From positions 434,001 to 498,000 of the forward strand of contig NZ_JASZYG010000002.1 of the NCBI RefSeq assembly GCF_030317105.1: a stretch of 64,000 nucleotides of DNA. The letters run 5' to 3'. Positions 55,019 through 63,924 of the stretch are shown in pieces (the first letter of the stretch is position 1; the number at the start of each line of letters is the position of its first letter). Both the position numbers and the translations under genes were made by a program. Source of the stretch: Variovorax brevis (GTDB taxonomy: Bacteria > Pseudomonadota > Gammaproteobacteria > Burkholderiales > Burkholderiaceae_C). The notes beneath the pieces are model-generated. The model searched no databases. It had not been told where the DNA came from and saw nothing but the letters and a program-made list of their open reading frames with translations.

Positions 55019-56293
55019 CTAACGGCGCAATGTGTCGCTGGCACTGACCGGCGCTGCGTTGTTGCCCCAGGATCCGCGAACGTAGGTGAGCACGGCGGCG
55101 ATGTCCTGGTCGTCCAGCACGTTGCCGAAGGGAGGCATGCCGTAGGGCCGCGGATTGCCGGCGGTCGCCGGAAGAAAGCCGCCGTGGCGCACGACCTGGA
55201 TCAGGTTGGCGGGCGAATTCATGTTCACCGCGCGGTTGCCTGCGAGCGGCGGATAGGCGCCGGGCGCACCTTCACCCGAGTCGCCGTGGCAATAGGCGCA
55301 GCGCTGGGCAAAGATCGACGCACCGCGCGCCATCGTCACGCTGTCGCGCCGCATGGATTGCGCGGGCACTGCGGCCTGCGCCGTGGTTTCCGGAAGATGC
55401 TTGAGGTAAGCGGCGATCGCGGCCAGGTCGCTTTCGTTCAGGTGTTGCGTGCTGTCGAACACCACGTCGGCCATCGGCCCCATCACCGAGCCGCGCACCG
55501 ACCTGCCTGTTTTCAGCAAGGCGACGATGTCCGCCACTTGCCAGTCGGCGACGCCTGCCTCCCGCGGCGAGGTGAGGGAAGGTGCATACCAGTTCTCCAT
55601 CGGAATCAGGCCGCCGGAGAGCCCGCGCGTTTCCTCGGTGGCGCCCAGTGAATTGCGTGCGCCGTGACAGGCAATGCAATGCCCCAATCCGCCCGCCAGG
55701 TAGGCCCCGCGATTCCACTCGGCCGTTTGGCCAGCATCGGGTTCGAACGCACCGGGCGTGAACGACAACGCGCGCCAGACCGCCAGCGCCAGTTGCGTGT
55801 TGTACGGAAAGCGCAGCGCATGGGGTGTGTTCTGGCGTGGGTCGCTCGGCAATGTGCGCAGCCAGGCGTAGATGGCGTCGGAGTCCTCGCGCGTCACCTT
55901 GGTGAAGTTGGGGTACGGAAAGGCGGGGTAGAGCAGGTGGCCGTCCCGGGACCGGCCGTTGTGCATGGCGCGCCAGAAGTAGTCGACGCTCCAGCCGCCG
56001 ATGCCGTTCTTTTCGTCGGGCGTGAGGTTGCTGGAGTAGATCGTGCCGAAGGGCGTGCTGATGCCCAGCCCACCCGCATAGGGTTTGCCGCCGCGCGTCG
56101 TGTGGCAGCCCGCGCAATTGCCCGCCAGCGCGAGGTAGCGTCCGCGTTCGATTTGCGCCGGGGTCGGGTTGAACTCCGTCGCGGTGGGCGGCAACTTGTC
56201 TTCGCCGCGAAGGTTCAGGCCCACAAGAACCACGCCGGCGAGCACGACCAAGATCAGCAGCCCGATCAACAGAAAAACGATGCGGCGCAGCAT
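55019..56293 (-). CDS. Triheme cytochrome c (alcohol dehydrogenase cytochrome subunit-like)
   Basis: This membrane-anchored cytochrome (424 aa) has an N-terminal transmembrane anchor (FLLIGLLILVVLAGVVLVGL) and three CxxCH haem sites (CAGCH, CIACH, CAYCH). Its layout matches the cytochrome subunit of quinohaemoprotein and flavin alcohol or sugar-acid dehydrogenases, including TTRGGKPYAGGLGISTPFGTIYSSNLTPDEK. ATG 56293 begins the anchor. It follows the diheme gene by 11 bp. No dehydrogenase subunit is adjacent, so its electron donor is elsewhere, possibly the xoxF-type enzyme or an unlinked one. Confidence 0.9.
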   Translation of the reverse strand: MLRRIVFLLIGLLILVVLAGVVLVGLNLRGEDKLPPTATEFNPTPAQIERGRYLALAGNCAGCHTTRGGKPYAGGLGISTPFGTIYSSNLTPDEKNGIGGWSVDYFWRAMHNGRSRDGHLLYPAFPYPNFTKVTREDSDAIYAWLRTLPSDPRQNTPHALRFPYNTQLALAVWRALSFTPGAFEPDAGQTAEWNRGAYLAGGLGHCIACHGARNSLGATEETRGLSGGLIPMENWYAPSLTSPREAGVADWQVADIVALLKTGRSVRGSVMGPMADVVFDSTQHLNESDLAAIAAYLKHLPETTAQAAVPAQSMRRDSVTMARGASIFAQRCAYCHGDSGEGAPGAYPPLAGNRAVNMNSPANLIQVVRHGGFLPATAGNPRPYGMPPFGNVLDDQDIAAVLTYVRGSWGNNAAPVSASDTLRR

Positions 56294-56304
56294 GTTCGTC
56301 CTTG

Positions 56305-57027
56305 CTACTTCGGCATCGCGCTGCAGGCCAGCGGCAGGGGCGCAGGCAACGATGCGGCAGGCTTCGGATTCGGGGGCATGGGCTGCGTGGCCAGCCAACT
56401 GGCCACCGCATTGATGTCGGCCGTGGTGAGCTTGCGGCCCACGTCGGCCATGCAGTCGGGCGCCAGCGCGTGCCGGTCATTCGTCAGCCACGAACCCAGC
56501 TGCGACGCAATATAGAGGCGCGGCAATCCCAGCAGGCCCGGAATCGCGGGTTGCACGCCGGTGAGCGCGCTGCCGTGGCACGCCGCGCAGGCGGGAATGT
56601 CGCGCGACGCGTCGCCTTCACGTGCCAGCCGCTTGCCGCGCTGCAATGCTTCTTCGCTGGCGTCCGAGCCGGCGGACACGGGTGCGTAGGGCAGGTCGAG
56701 GCCGGCAAAGTACTCGGCCATCTCGCGCAGGTAGGCGTCGGAGAGGTGGCGCACCATGTACGACATGTCGGCGTTGAAGCGGCGGCCGTCCCTGAAACTC
56801 ACCAGCTGATTGAAGAGGTAGCCCGCCGGTTTGCCCGAGAGGCGGGGGTAATAGCCCGCGTTGGTGCTGGAGCCTTCGCGGCCATGGCATGCAATGCATG
56901 CGGCCGCGCGCTGCTCGATGGTGTCCGGCACGCTGGCGGCCATCGCCGCCGGTGCGAGCAGGGCCCCGAGCGCCAGTACAAACGGCCCGGCGCCACAGTC
57001 CCGCAGCAGTTGATTCAACGTTCGCAT
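56305..57027 (-). CDS. Diheme cytochrome c (c4-like)
   Basis: This exported cytochrome (240 aa) has a signal peptide (FVLALGALLAPAAMAA) and two CxxCH sites (CIACHGREGSS and CAACHGSALTG), each followed by a Met-containing region. It is of the c4 class, which passes electrons to terminal oxidases. The start ATG 57027 gives MRTLNQLLRDCGAG. It is first of a two-gene unit with the triheme cytochrome and divergent from the DUF1345 gene (88 bp). Confidence 0.9.
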   Translation of the reverse strand: MRTLNQLLRDCGAGPFVLALGALLAPAAMAASVPDTIEQRAAACIACHGREGSSTNAGYYPRLSGKPAGYLFNQLVSFRDGRRFNADMSYMVRHLSDAYLREMAEYFAGLDLPYAPVSAGSDASEEALQRGKRLAREGDASRDIPACAACHGSALTGVQPAIPGLLGLPRLYIASQLGSWLTNDRHALAPDCMADVGRKLTTADINAVASWLATQPMPPNPKPAASLPAPLPLACSAMPK

Positions 57028-57115
57028 GGTGCTCGATGGTGCAGCCCGCACCTGTCGTCGGCGCGGATGCAGCATTCGAACACATCGTGGGGAGCATCAC
57101 GCTAGAGTCCACCCC

Positions 57116-57772
57116 ATGAGCCGACATCTTTCGACCACCACGGGTCTGCAACGCATTGGCTATGCGGCCGTCATCGGTATCGCGGCGGGCTTCGCCCCCT
57201 GGCCGGTGGACCTGCTCGCGCGCGGCCTGATCGGCTGGTGCATCGGCGCCTCGGTCTACTTGGGCCTGGCGTGGTGGCTTGCCGTGACCTTCAAGGCGGA
57301 CGACACCCGGCGGCGTGCGCAATCGCTGGACCAGCCCAGCCTGCTGATCCTCGTCTCCATGCTGGTGGTCATTGCCGTGAGCGTCACCGTGATCGGCATG
57401 CTGCTGCAGCAGGTCAAGTCGATGGGCGGCGCGGCGCGTGCCCTGCACATCGCGCTGGGACTTGTCTCGCTGGCGAGTTCATGGCTCACGATCCACACGA
57501 TCTACGCCTTTCACTACGCCCATCGCTATTACCAGGAAGAGTTGAACAACGTCGGCGACGAGCAGGAGCTGACTTTTCCGGGCCATCAGGACCCGGACTA
57601 CTTCGACTTTCTCTATTACTCCTTCGTGGTGGGAATGACGTCGCAGGTGTCCGACGTGTCCGTGTGCTCGCGCGAGATGCGGCGCATCACGCTCGTGCAT
57701 GGGGTGCTCTCTTTTGCGTTCAACATGCTCGTGCTGGCCCTGTCGATCAACGTGGTCGCCAGCATCATTTGA
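57116..57772 (+). CDS. DUF1345 family membrane protein
   Basis: This inner-membrane protein (218 aa) has about five hydrophobic segments, beginning GYAAVIGIAAGFAPWPVDLL and ending FAFNMLVLALSINVVASII. The block FHYAHRYYQEE with DPDYFDFLYYSFVVGMTSQVSDVSV is the DUF1345 hallmark and resembles a cation-channel-like signature. The function is unknown. ATG 57116 was chosen. Its last 8 bases overlap the convergent EamA gene. Confidence 0.88.
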   Translation: MSRHLSTTTGLQRIGYAAVIGIAAGFAPWPVDLLARGLIGWCIGASVYLGLAWWLAVTFKADDTRRRAQSLDQPSLLILVSMLVVIAVSVTVIGMLLQQVKSMGGAARALHIALGLVSLASSWLTIHTIYAFHYAHRYYQEELNNVGDEQELTFPGHQDPDYFDFLYYSFVVGMTSQVSDVSVCSREMRRITLVHGVLSFAFNMLVLALSINVVASII

Positions 57773-58742
57773 GGGACGCCGCCGGGCGCTTGCGCCCCAG
57801 CTTGACGAGCCCCGTGGCAAGCGCCACGCCGCACACGATGATGAACGCGCACATCAGCATCCACTGCGTGATTTCCTCATCGAGGAAGAGTGCGCCATAC
57901 ATCACGGCAAACACCGGCACGATGAAGGTCACGGTAAGAGCGCGCGCGGGCCCCGCAGTCGCGATCAGGCGGAAGAACAGGATGTACGCCAGCGCCGTGC
58001 ACATGATGCCGACGAATAGCAGCGCCAGCCATGCACGCAGGCTCGGCGGCTGCGCCGGCCACAGCCAGATGCTGGGCAAGGCCAGCGCGAGTGAAGCGCC
58101 GATCTGGCTGCCCGTGGCCGTGGCCAGCGTGGGCACGCCCGTGAGATAGCGGCGCGTGGCACTCGCGGAGAGGCCGTAGCTCAGGCAAGCGCCGAGGCAA
58201 GCCAGCACCGCCCATAGGGGCGAGTGCCCGTCGACACCGGTCTTGAAGCCGGCACTGTGACCCGCCAGCAGCGCGACACCCACGAAACCGAGCGCAAGCC
58301 CCACCAGGCGCGACCCATCAGGCCGTTCGCGAAACCACGCCCATGCGACCAGTGCGCCGAACATGGGCACCGTGGCGTTCAGCACGGCGGCCAGTCCGCT
58401 GTTGATGGTGAGCAGCGCAAAGGCGAACAATGCAAAGGGAAGTCCGGAGTTGAAGAAGCCGACGGTGAGCGTGGCCTTCCAGTGCCTTGCCAGGTCAGGC
58501 CCTTGGCCGCGCACGAGCATGATGGGAATCAGCGCCACCATGGCGATGCCCACGCGCACGCCAGCGGTGGGCACCGCACCGAACTCCGCGGCGCCGATGC
58601 GCATGAACAGAAACGACGCACCCCACAGCGCGCCCAGCAACAGCAGGTCCGGTAGCCAGCTGCGCGCCTTGGCCGGCGCAGGCGGTGCCACGGCCGCCGC
58701 AGGGACCGTTGCGGCTTCGGCCACGCACTCGCCTTCGCTCAC
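57765..58742 (-). CDS. EamA/DMT family transporter
   Basis: This DMT superfamily permease (325 aa) has ten transmembrane segments in two EamA repeats (residues about 30-165 and 180-310; LLLLGALWGASFLFMRI starts the first). The solute is not predictable; family members export amino acids, nucleosides or drugs. Translation most likely begins at GTG 58742, whose GTGA overlaps the ogt stop, and the first 27 residues are soluble. It is coupled to the repair genes upstream, which may be chance. Confidence 0.86.
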   Translation of the reverse strand: MSEGECVAEAATVPAAAVAPPAPAKARSWLPDLLLLGALWGASFLFMRIGAAEFGAVPTAGVRVGIAMVALIPIMLVRGQGPDLARHWKATLTVGFFNSGLPFALFAFALLTINSGLAAVLNATVPMFGALVAWAWFRERPDGSRLVGLALGFVGVALLAGHSAGFKTGVDGHSPLWAVLACLGACLSYGLSASATRRYLTGVPTLATATGSQIGASLALALPSIWLWPAQPPSLRAWLALLFVGIMCTALAYILFFRLIATAGPARALTVTFIVPVFAVMYGALFLDEEITQWMLMCAFIIVCGVALATGLVKLGRKRPAASLK

Positions 58743-59236
58743 GAAGCGCGCTCCAGTTGCAGCAGGCGCGCTTTTCGCTCGATCCCGCCTGCATAGCCGG
58801 TGAGCGACCCATCGGCGCCGAGCACGCGGTGGCAGGGCACGACGACGCTGATCGGGTTGCGTCCGACAGCCGCGCCCACGGCGCGCACCGCGGCGGGGTT
58901 GCCCACCAGCGCACTCAGTTGGCCATAGCTGGTCGTGTTGCCATGCGGGATGCGCAGCAGGGCGTTCCACACCGCTTGCTGGAACTGCGTGCCGTGCGAC
59001 AAGTCCAGCGGCATGTCGAAGCCATCGCGCTCGCCGGCGAAGTAGGCCTGCAATTGCGATGCAGCTTCGCGCAGCACAGGATGGTCAGGCGCGCCAATCC
59101 AGCCGGTCGTGTCGGGAAAGTGCCGCTGCGCATCGAACCACACGCCTGCCAGGCCCAGGTCCGTTGCCGCGAGGGTCACACCGCCCAGCGAGGTGTCGAC
59201 TTGCGTCGTGTAGATGGAAGAAGACTTGAATTTCAT
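58739..59236 (-). CDS. ogt: Methylated-DNA-[protein]-cysteine S-methyltransferase Ogt
   Basis: This suicide repair protein (165 aa) moves the methyl group from O6-methylguanine to Cys135 in VVVPCHRVLG. The helix-turn-helix GTQFQQAVWNALLRIPHG and NPISVVVPCH mark the family. It lies 15 bp downstream of the Ada-AlkA gene on the same strand and is probably part of one alkylation-repair operon. ATG 59236 has a typical MKFKSSSIY start. Confidence 0.94.
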   Translation of the reverse strand: MKFKSSSIYTTQVDTSLGGVTLAATDLGLAGVWFDAQRHFPDTTGWIGAPDHPVLREAASQLQAYFAGERDGFDMPLDLSHGTQFQQAVWNALLRIPHGNTTSYGQLSALVGNPAAVRAVGAAVGRNPISVVVPCHRVLGADGSLTGYAGGIERKARLLQLERAS

Positions 59237-59251
59237 GATGAGAGTCTCGCG

Positions 59252-60805
59252 TCAGGACAGGGCAGCCGTCGCAACGGCGCCGGGGCTTGTCGGATGGGCG
59301 GGCGGCGTCGGCGAATGCCAGGCCCGCAGCACCGCGTAGCTACGCCACGGCCGCCACGCTTGCGAAGCCTGCGCGGCAGCGCGTGCGCCCGTCACGCCCA
59401 GCGCCTTTTGCAGCGCGATGTCGCCCGAGGGGAATGCGTCGGGCCAGCGCAGTGCGCGCATGGCGATGTATTGCGCCGTCCAGTCGCCGATGCCGGGAAG
59501 GGCTTGCAGCGCGACCAGCGTCGACGGCACATCGGCCCCGCCATGCAGCACCAGCCTGCCTGTATCCACTTCGCGCGACAGGGCGTGCAGGGCGGCCTGG
59601 CGTTGGCGCACGATGCCGAGGCGTCCGAGCGCATCGCCATCGACGGCTGCGAGCGCCGAAGGCGTGGGAAACAGGCGGTCCAGGCCTTCGAAAGGCGTTT
59701 CGATCGCCTCTCCAAATGCCTCGACAAGCCTGCAGCCCATCGTGCGCGCGGCCGCAACGGTGATCTGCTGGCCGAGCACGGCACGCACCGCCAATTCGAA
59801 GCCGTCCACCGTGCCGGGCACGCGAACGCCGTCGCCAGCCGGAAAGCTTTCATGCAAGGCCGTGTTGATGGCCATCGGCTCGGCATCGAGGTCGAGCATG
59901 GCGCGCACGCGGCTGATGACGATGGGCAGCACGCCCGCCAACGATTCGCTCACTTGCAGCAGGGCCTGCTTGCGCGCGTCGTCGATGCGAACCGAAAGCC
60001 ATCCGGCGTGATGCGTGCCGCCGTGCGCCACGCGCAAGGTGCGGGCGTAGCGCGTGCCGTCTTCCATGACGACTTCCGCGCCACGCAAGGCGCGTCGTGC
60101 AAAGAAGGCGAACATCGCTGCGTGATCGTAGGGCGGCCGGTAGCCGATGCGCACTTCGATGGGCTGGCCGCCCCGCGCCGCGCCTTTCACTTCGCCCGCA
60201 CGGCGCAATTCGCTGGGATTGAGCCCGTAGTGCTCCACGAAAGCCGCGTTGAATCGCCGCACGCTCGCGAATCCACTGGCAAGTGCCACTTGTGTCATGG
60301 GCAATCGCGTGTCGGCGATGAGCTGCTTGGCGGCCAGCAGGCGGCGCGTCTGCAGGTATTGCAGGGGCGACACGCCGAACTGGTGCTCGAAAATGCGGCG
60401 CAAGTGCCGGTCGCTCACGCCCAGGCGTTCGGCGATGCGCGCAGCACCCGGTGCGGTGCCTTCCTCGTCCTGGGGCCATGCGTCAGGCTCGTCGATGAGA
60501 CGCGCGGCCTGCAAGGCCAGGATGCGCGAGGCATCTTCGGTGGACCAGCTCGCCGCGCGGGGCGCCAACTCGGGCCGGCACCGCAGGCAGGGCCGAAAGC
60601 CTTCCGCCTCCGCCTGCGCTGCATGTCGAAAGAAGCGGCAATTTTCTCGGCGCGGTGTTTTCACGCGGCACACGGGCCGGCAATAGATGCCAGTGGACGT
60701 GACCGCCGTGAAAAACGTCCCGTCGAAACGCGCGTCATGTGCTTTCATCGCAAGATAGCAGGCATCGCTTTCGAGCTCGGCGACAGAAGGGGCGGCGTGG
60801 GACAT
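59252..60805 (-). CDS. Ada/AraC-AlkA fusion: alkylation regulator and 3-methyladenine glycosylase
   Basis: This fusion protein (517 aa) has three parts. An Ada N-terminal zinc/methyl-acceptor domain uses C42, C46, C73 and C76 (GIYCRPVC ... RPCLRC). An AraC-type helix-turn-helix follows (about residues 105-200, LGVSDRHLRRIFEHQFGVSPLQYL). The C-terminal AlkA glycosylase has the helix-hairpin-helix and catalytic Asp441 in LPGIGDWTAQYIAMRAL. It would sense methylphosphotriesters, activate transcription and remove 3-methyladenine. ATG 60805 is used. Such fusions beside a separate ogt replace the E. coli ada operon. It is divergent from the phosphomannomutase gene (111 bp). Confidence 0.93.
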   Translation of the reverse strand: MSHAAPSVAELESDACYLAMKAHDARFDGTFFTAVTSTGIYCRPVCRVKTPRRENCRFFRHAAQAEAEGFRPCLRCRPELAPRAASWSTEDASRILALQAARLIDEPDAWPQDEEGTAPGAARIAERLGVSDRHLRRIFEHQFGVSPLQYLQTRRLLAAKQLIADTRLPMTQVALASGFASVRRFNAAFVEHYGLNPSELRRAGEVKGAARGGQPIEVRIGYRPPYDHAAMFAFFARRALRGAEVVMEDGTRYARTLRVAHGGTHHAGWLSVRIDDARKQALLQVSESLAGVLPIVISRVRAMLDLDAEPMAINTALHESFPAGDGVRVPGTVDGFELAVRAVLGQQITVAAARTMGCRLVEAFGEAIETPFEGLDRLFPTPSALAAVDGDALGRLGIVRQRQAALHALSREVDTGRLVLHGGADVPSTLVALQALPGIGDWTAQYIAMRALRWPDAFPSGDIALQKALGVTGARAAAQASQAWRPWRSYAVLRAWHSPTPPAHPTSPGAVATAALS

Positions 60806-60916
60806 GGGGCAATGATAGGCCTCGTGCAAGGCAAAACTAGCCATTTCCGGACATGTGGCATGCGCAAGCCCCGCCTACAATGACTTTCCTTTCTCGACTT
60901 GGAAACAAAGGCATCC

Positions 60917-62299
60917 ATGCAGTTCAGCGCTTCCATCTTCAAGGCCTACGACATTCGTGGCGTGGTGCCGAGCACACTCGACACAACGGTGGCCGAAGCG
61001 CTCGGCAAGGCATTCGGAAGTGCAGCACGCGCGGCCGGCGAAAAGAGCGTGGCCGTGGGCCGCGACGGGCGCCTCTCGGGCCCCGCGATCAGCGAAGCAC
61101 TCATCCGCGGACTGGTGGCCACCGGTGTCGAGGTCATTGACATCGGTGCCGCGACGACGCCGATGCTGTACTTCGCGGCCAATACCTTGTGCACGAGCGG
61201 CATCCAGGTCACTGGCAGCCACAATCCCAAGGACTACAACGGCTTCAAGATGGTGCTGGGCGGCCGCGCCATTTATGGCGACGAGATCCAGGGCCTGCGC
61301 CGCGTGATGGAAGCCGACAGCGCGACCATTGCGCCCGGCGGCAGCGTGCGCAAGGTCGACGTGCTGCCCGAGTACATCCAGCGTATCGTGGGCGACATCA
61401 AGCTCGCGCGCCCGATGAAGATCGTGGTCGATTCGGGCAACGGCATTGCGGGTGCGTCGGCGCCTGCCATCTTCCGCGCGCTCGGTTGCGAAGTCACCGA
61501 ATTGTTCAGCGAAGTCGATGGCGAGTTTCCCAACCACCATCCGGACCCCAGCAAGCCCGAGAACCTCAAGGACCTCATTGCCGCGCTGCAAAGCGGCGAT
61601 GCTGAACTGGGCCTGGCCTTCGACGGCGACGGCGACCGGCTGGGCATCGTGACCAAGGACGGTCAGAACATCTACCCCGATCGCCAGATGCAGTTGTTCG
61701 CGCAGGACGTGCTCTCGCGCGTGCCGGGCGGCAGCATCATCTACGACGTGAAGTGCTCGCAGCGCCTGGCGCCCGCCATCGAAGCGGCAGGCGGCGTCCC
61801 CGTGATCTACAAGACGGGCCATTCGCTCATCAAGGCAAAGATGAAGGAAATCTCCTCGCCTCTGGGCGGCGAGATGAGCGGCCACATCTTTTTCAAGGAG
61901 CGCTGGTACGGTTTTGACGACGGCACCTACGCGGGGTGCCGTCTGCTCGAGATCCTGAGCAAGAGCCCCAACGCGAGCGCCGTGCTCAACGCCTTGCCCA
62001 CCAGCTTCTCCACGCCCGAACTGAACGTTGCGTGCGCCGAAGGCGAGCCGCATGCCGTCGTCGAGAAGCTCATGAAGGCGGCCAACTTCGCTGCGCCCGC
62101 CAAGGTGTTGTCCATCGACGGCCTGCGCGTCGATTGGCCCGACGGTTTCGGTCTCATCCGCGCGTCGAACACCACGCCGGTGCTGGTGCTGCGCTTCGAA
62201 GGGCAATCGCCGTCCGCGCTCGAGCGCATCCAGCACGACATGCTGGCGCTGCTCAAATCGGTCAAACCCGACGCGACGCTCGCGGAAGCTGCGCACTGA
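60917..62299 (+). CDS. Phosphomannomutase/phosphoglucomutase
   Basis: This phosphohexomutase (460 aa) converts mannose or glucose 6-phosphate and 1-phosphate, feeding GDP-mannose or glucan and LPS synthesis. The phosphoserine is Ser101 in TGSHNPKDYNG, the metal loop DGDGDR is near residue 242, and the sugar loop is GEMSGH. The C-terminal substrate loop is RASNTTPVLVLRFEG. ATG 60917 gives MQFSASIFKAYDIRG, the classic AlgC/ManB start. waaA follows on the same strand. An algC or manB name is likely but not decided. Confidence 0.95.
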   Translation: MQFSASIFKAYDIRGVVPSTLDTTVAEALGKAFGSAARAAGEKSVAVGRDGRLSGPAISEALIRGLVATGVEVIDIGAATTPMLYFAANTLCTSGIQVTGSHNPKDYNGFKMVLGGRAIYGDEIQGLRRVMEADSATIAPGGSVRKVDVLPEYIQRIVGDIKLARPMKIVVDSGNGIAGASAPAIFRALGCEVTELFSEVDGEFPNHHPDPSKPENLKDLIAALQSGDAELGLAFDGDGDRLGIVTKDGQNIYPDRQMQLFAQDVLSRVPGGSIIYDVKCSQRLAPAIEAAGGVPVIYKTGHSLIKAKMKEISSPLGGEMSGHIFFKERWYGFDDGTYAGCRLLEILSKSPNASAVLNALPTSFSTPELNVACAEGEPHAVVEKLMKAANFAAPAKVLSIDGLRVDWPDGFGLIRASNTTPVLVLRFEGQSPSALERIQHDMLALLKSVKPDATLAEAAH

Positions 62300-62319
62300 A
62301 TTCCGTGCGCGCCGTGTTG

Positions 62320-63624
62320 ATGCGCCTGTATGGCGCGGCCACCTGGATGCTCCAGCCCCTGCTGCGACGCAAGCTGCGCCGCCGCGCGGTCGCCGAACCC
62401 GGCTATGCCGTGGCCGTCGAGGAGCGCTTTGGCCATTACGAAGAATCCAAGGCCGGGCACGGCTGGGTGTGGATCCACGCCGTCTCGCTCGGCGAGGCGC
62501 GCGCGGCGGCCATCCTCATCGAAGTGCTGCGGCGCCAGCAACCCGGCATTCGACTGCTGCTCACCAATGGCACGGCCACAGGCCGCGAGGAGGGCGCCAA
62601 GCTGCTGGGTCCGAACGACCTGCAGGTGTGGCAGCCTTGGGACACACCCGCCGCCGTGGAGCGCTTTCTCGACCGCTTCAGGCCGCGTGTCGGCGTGCTG
62701 ATGGAAACGGAGATCTGGCCCGTGCTCACCGCCGCCTGCGCCGAGCGCGGCATCCCGCTGGCGCTGGCCAATGCGCGGCTGAACGAGAAGTCCCTGGCAT
62801 CCGCCAAACGGCTGGCGTGGATTGCGCGGCCGACCTATGCATCGCTCGCGGCCGTATGGGCGCAGACCGAGGCGGACGCGCATCGTTTGGTGTCAGCCGG
62901 CGCCAAGGTCGATGGCGTGTTCGGCAATCTCAAGTTCGACGCCACGCCCGATTCGCTGCAACTCGCACGCGCCGCCACCTTCCGCGAGAAGCTGCCCAAG
63001 CCGGTGATCGTGTTTGCCAGCTCGCGCGATGGCGAGGAGCAAATGTTTCTCGACGTGCTCAAGCGCTTTCGCAATGCGCCGCCGGTCGGCTATTCGCCCA
63101 CGGCCGGCAAGAAGGTGCGCATGCCGGTGCAGGACGTGCAGTGGATGATCGTGCCGCGTCATCCGCAGCGTTTCGACGAAGTCGCCGCGCTGGTCGAAGC
63201 CAGCGGATTCATCGTGGCACGCCGCAGCGCCGCCGCCGCCGCCACCGATGACGCTGAAATCTGGCTCGGCGATTCGCTGGGCGAGATGGCGCTGTACTAC
63301 GGGCTGGCCGATGCAGCCCTGCTCGGTGGCAGCTTCGAGGCGCTGGGCGGGCAAAACCTCATCGAGGCGGCTGCGTGCGGATGCCCGGTGATCATGGGGC
63401 CCTCGACCTTCAACTTTGCAGAGGCAGCAGAGCTCTCGGTGGCCGCGGGCGCGGCGCTGCGCACCGAGGACATGGAGCAGGCCGTTGTCGCGGCGCTGTC
63501 ACTGGCGGCCGACCCGGTGCGCCATGAAGGCATGGTGCAGGCGGCGTTGGCATTCTCGTCGTCGAATCGGGGCGCCGCGGCGCGCACGGCGGCGGCGGTG
63601 CTGGCCTTGCTTGCGCGTCGATAG
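62320..63624 (+). CDS. waaA: 3-deoxy-D-manno-octulosonic acid (Kdo) transferase WaaA
   Basis: This inner-membrane-associated glycosyltransferase (434 aa) attaches Kdo to lipid IVA in LPS core synthesis. It has an N-terminal membrane segment (GAATWMLQPLLRRKL), GWVWIHAVSLGEARAA, LLLTNGTATGREEG, METEIWPVLTAACAERGIPLALANARL, the central GNLKFD, and FEALGGQNLIEAAACGCPVIMGPSTFNF. ATG 62320 is used; GTG 62305 or 62314 also fit. It is 20 bp after the phosphomannomutase gene, so the two share a transcript and a surface-sugar theme. Confidence 0.93.
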   Translation: MRLYGAATWMLQPLLRRKLRRRAVAEPGYAVAVEERFGHYEESKAGHGWVWIHAVSLGEARAAAILIEVLRRQQPGIRLLLTNGTATGREEGAKLLGPNDLQVWQPWDTPAAVERFLDRFRPRVGVLMETEIWPVLTAACAERGIPLALANARLNEKSLASAKRLAWIARPTYASLAAVWAQTEADAHRLVSAGAKVDGVFGNLKFDATPDSLQLARAATFREKLPKPVIVFASSRDGEEQMFLDVLKRFRNAPPVGYSPTAGKKVRMPVQDVQWMIVPRHPQRFDEVAALVEASGFIVARRSAAAAATDDAEIWLGDSLGEMALYYGLADAALLGGSFEALGGQNLIEAAACGCPVIMGPSTFNFAEAAELSVAAGAALRTEDMEQAVVAALSLAADPVRHEGMVQAALAFSSSNRGAAARTAAAVLALLARR

Positions 63625-63630
63625 CCGACG

Positions 63631-63924
63631 CTATCGATACGGCACGTAGTCGATCTCCAGGAATTCCTCGACTTCCGACATCCAGTGTTCGGCCACGAAG
63701 GCCTGATGGTCCGGATGGCTGTTGTAAGCGTCGTAGGCGCCCTGGTCGTCGAAGGCCATCAGCAGGCCCCAATCGAACTCGCACTTCTTGCCGACCTGCC
63801 GAACGCATTCGAAGTCGTTCACGCCGGGAATGCGCGTGAGCGTGTGCGCCAGCTCGATGAATCTCGCTTCCGCATCGGAGCCGTGCGGATGCTTGAGCCT
63901 GAAAAAGACGGTGTGCTTGATCAT
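63631..63924 (-). CDS. Dabb family (stress-responsive A/B barrel) protein
   Basis: This small alpha/beta-barrel protein (97 aa) of the Dabb/DUF family has MIKHTVFFRLK at the start, RIPGVNDFECVRQVG in the middle and AYNSHPDHQAFVAEHWMSEVEEF, the typical HPxH block. The family forms dimers; most members have no known function. It is convergent with waaA (6 bp apart), and its upstream promoter would be in the last 76 bp of the window, where I see nothing further. Confidence 0.9.
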   Translation of the reverse strand: MIKHTVFFRLKHPHGSDAEARFIELAHTLTRIPGVNDFECVRQVGKKCEFDWGLLMAFDDQGAYDAYNSHPDHQAFVAEHWMSEVEEFLEIDYVPYR

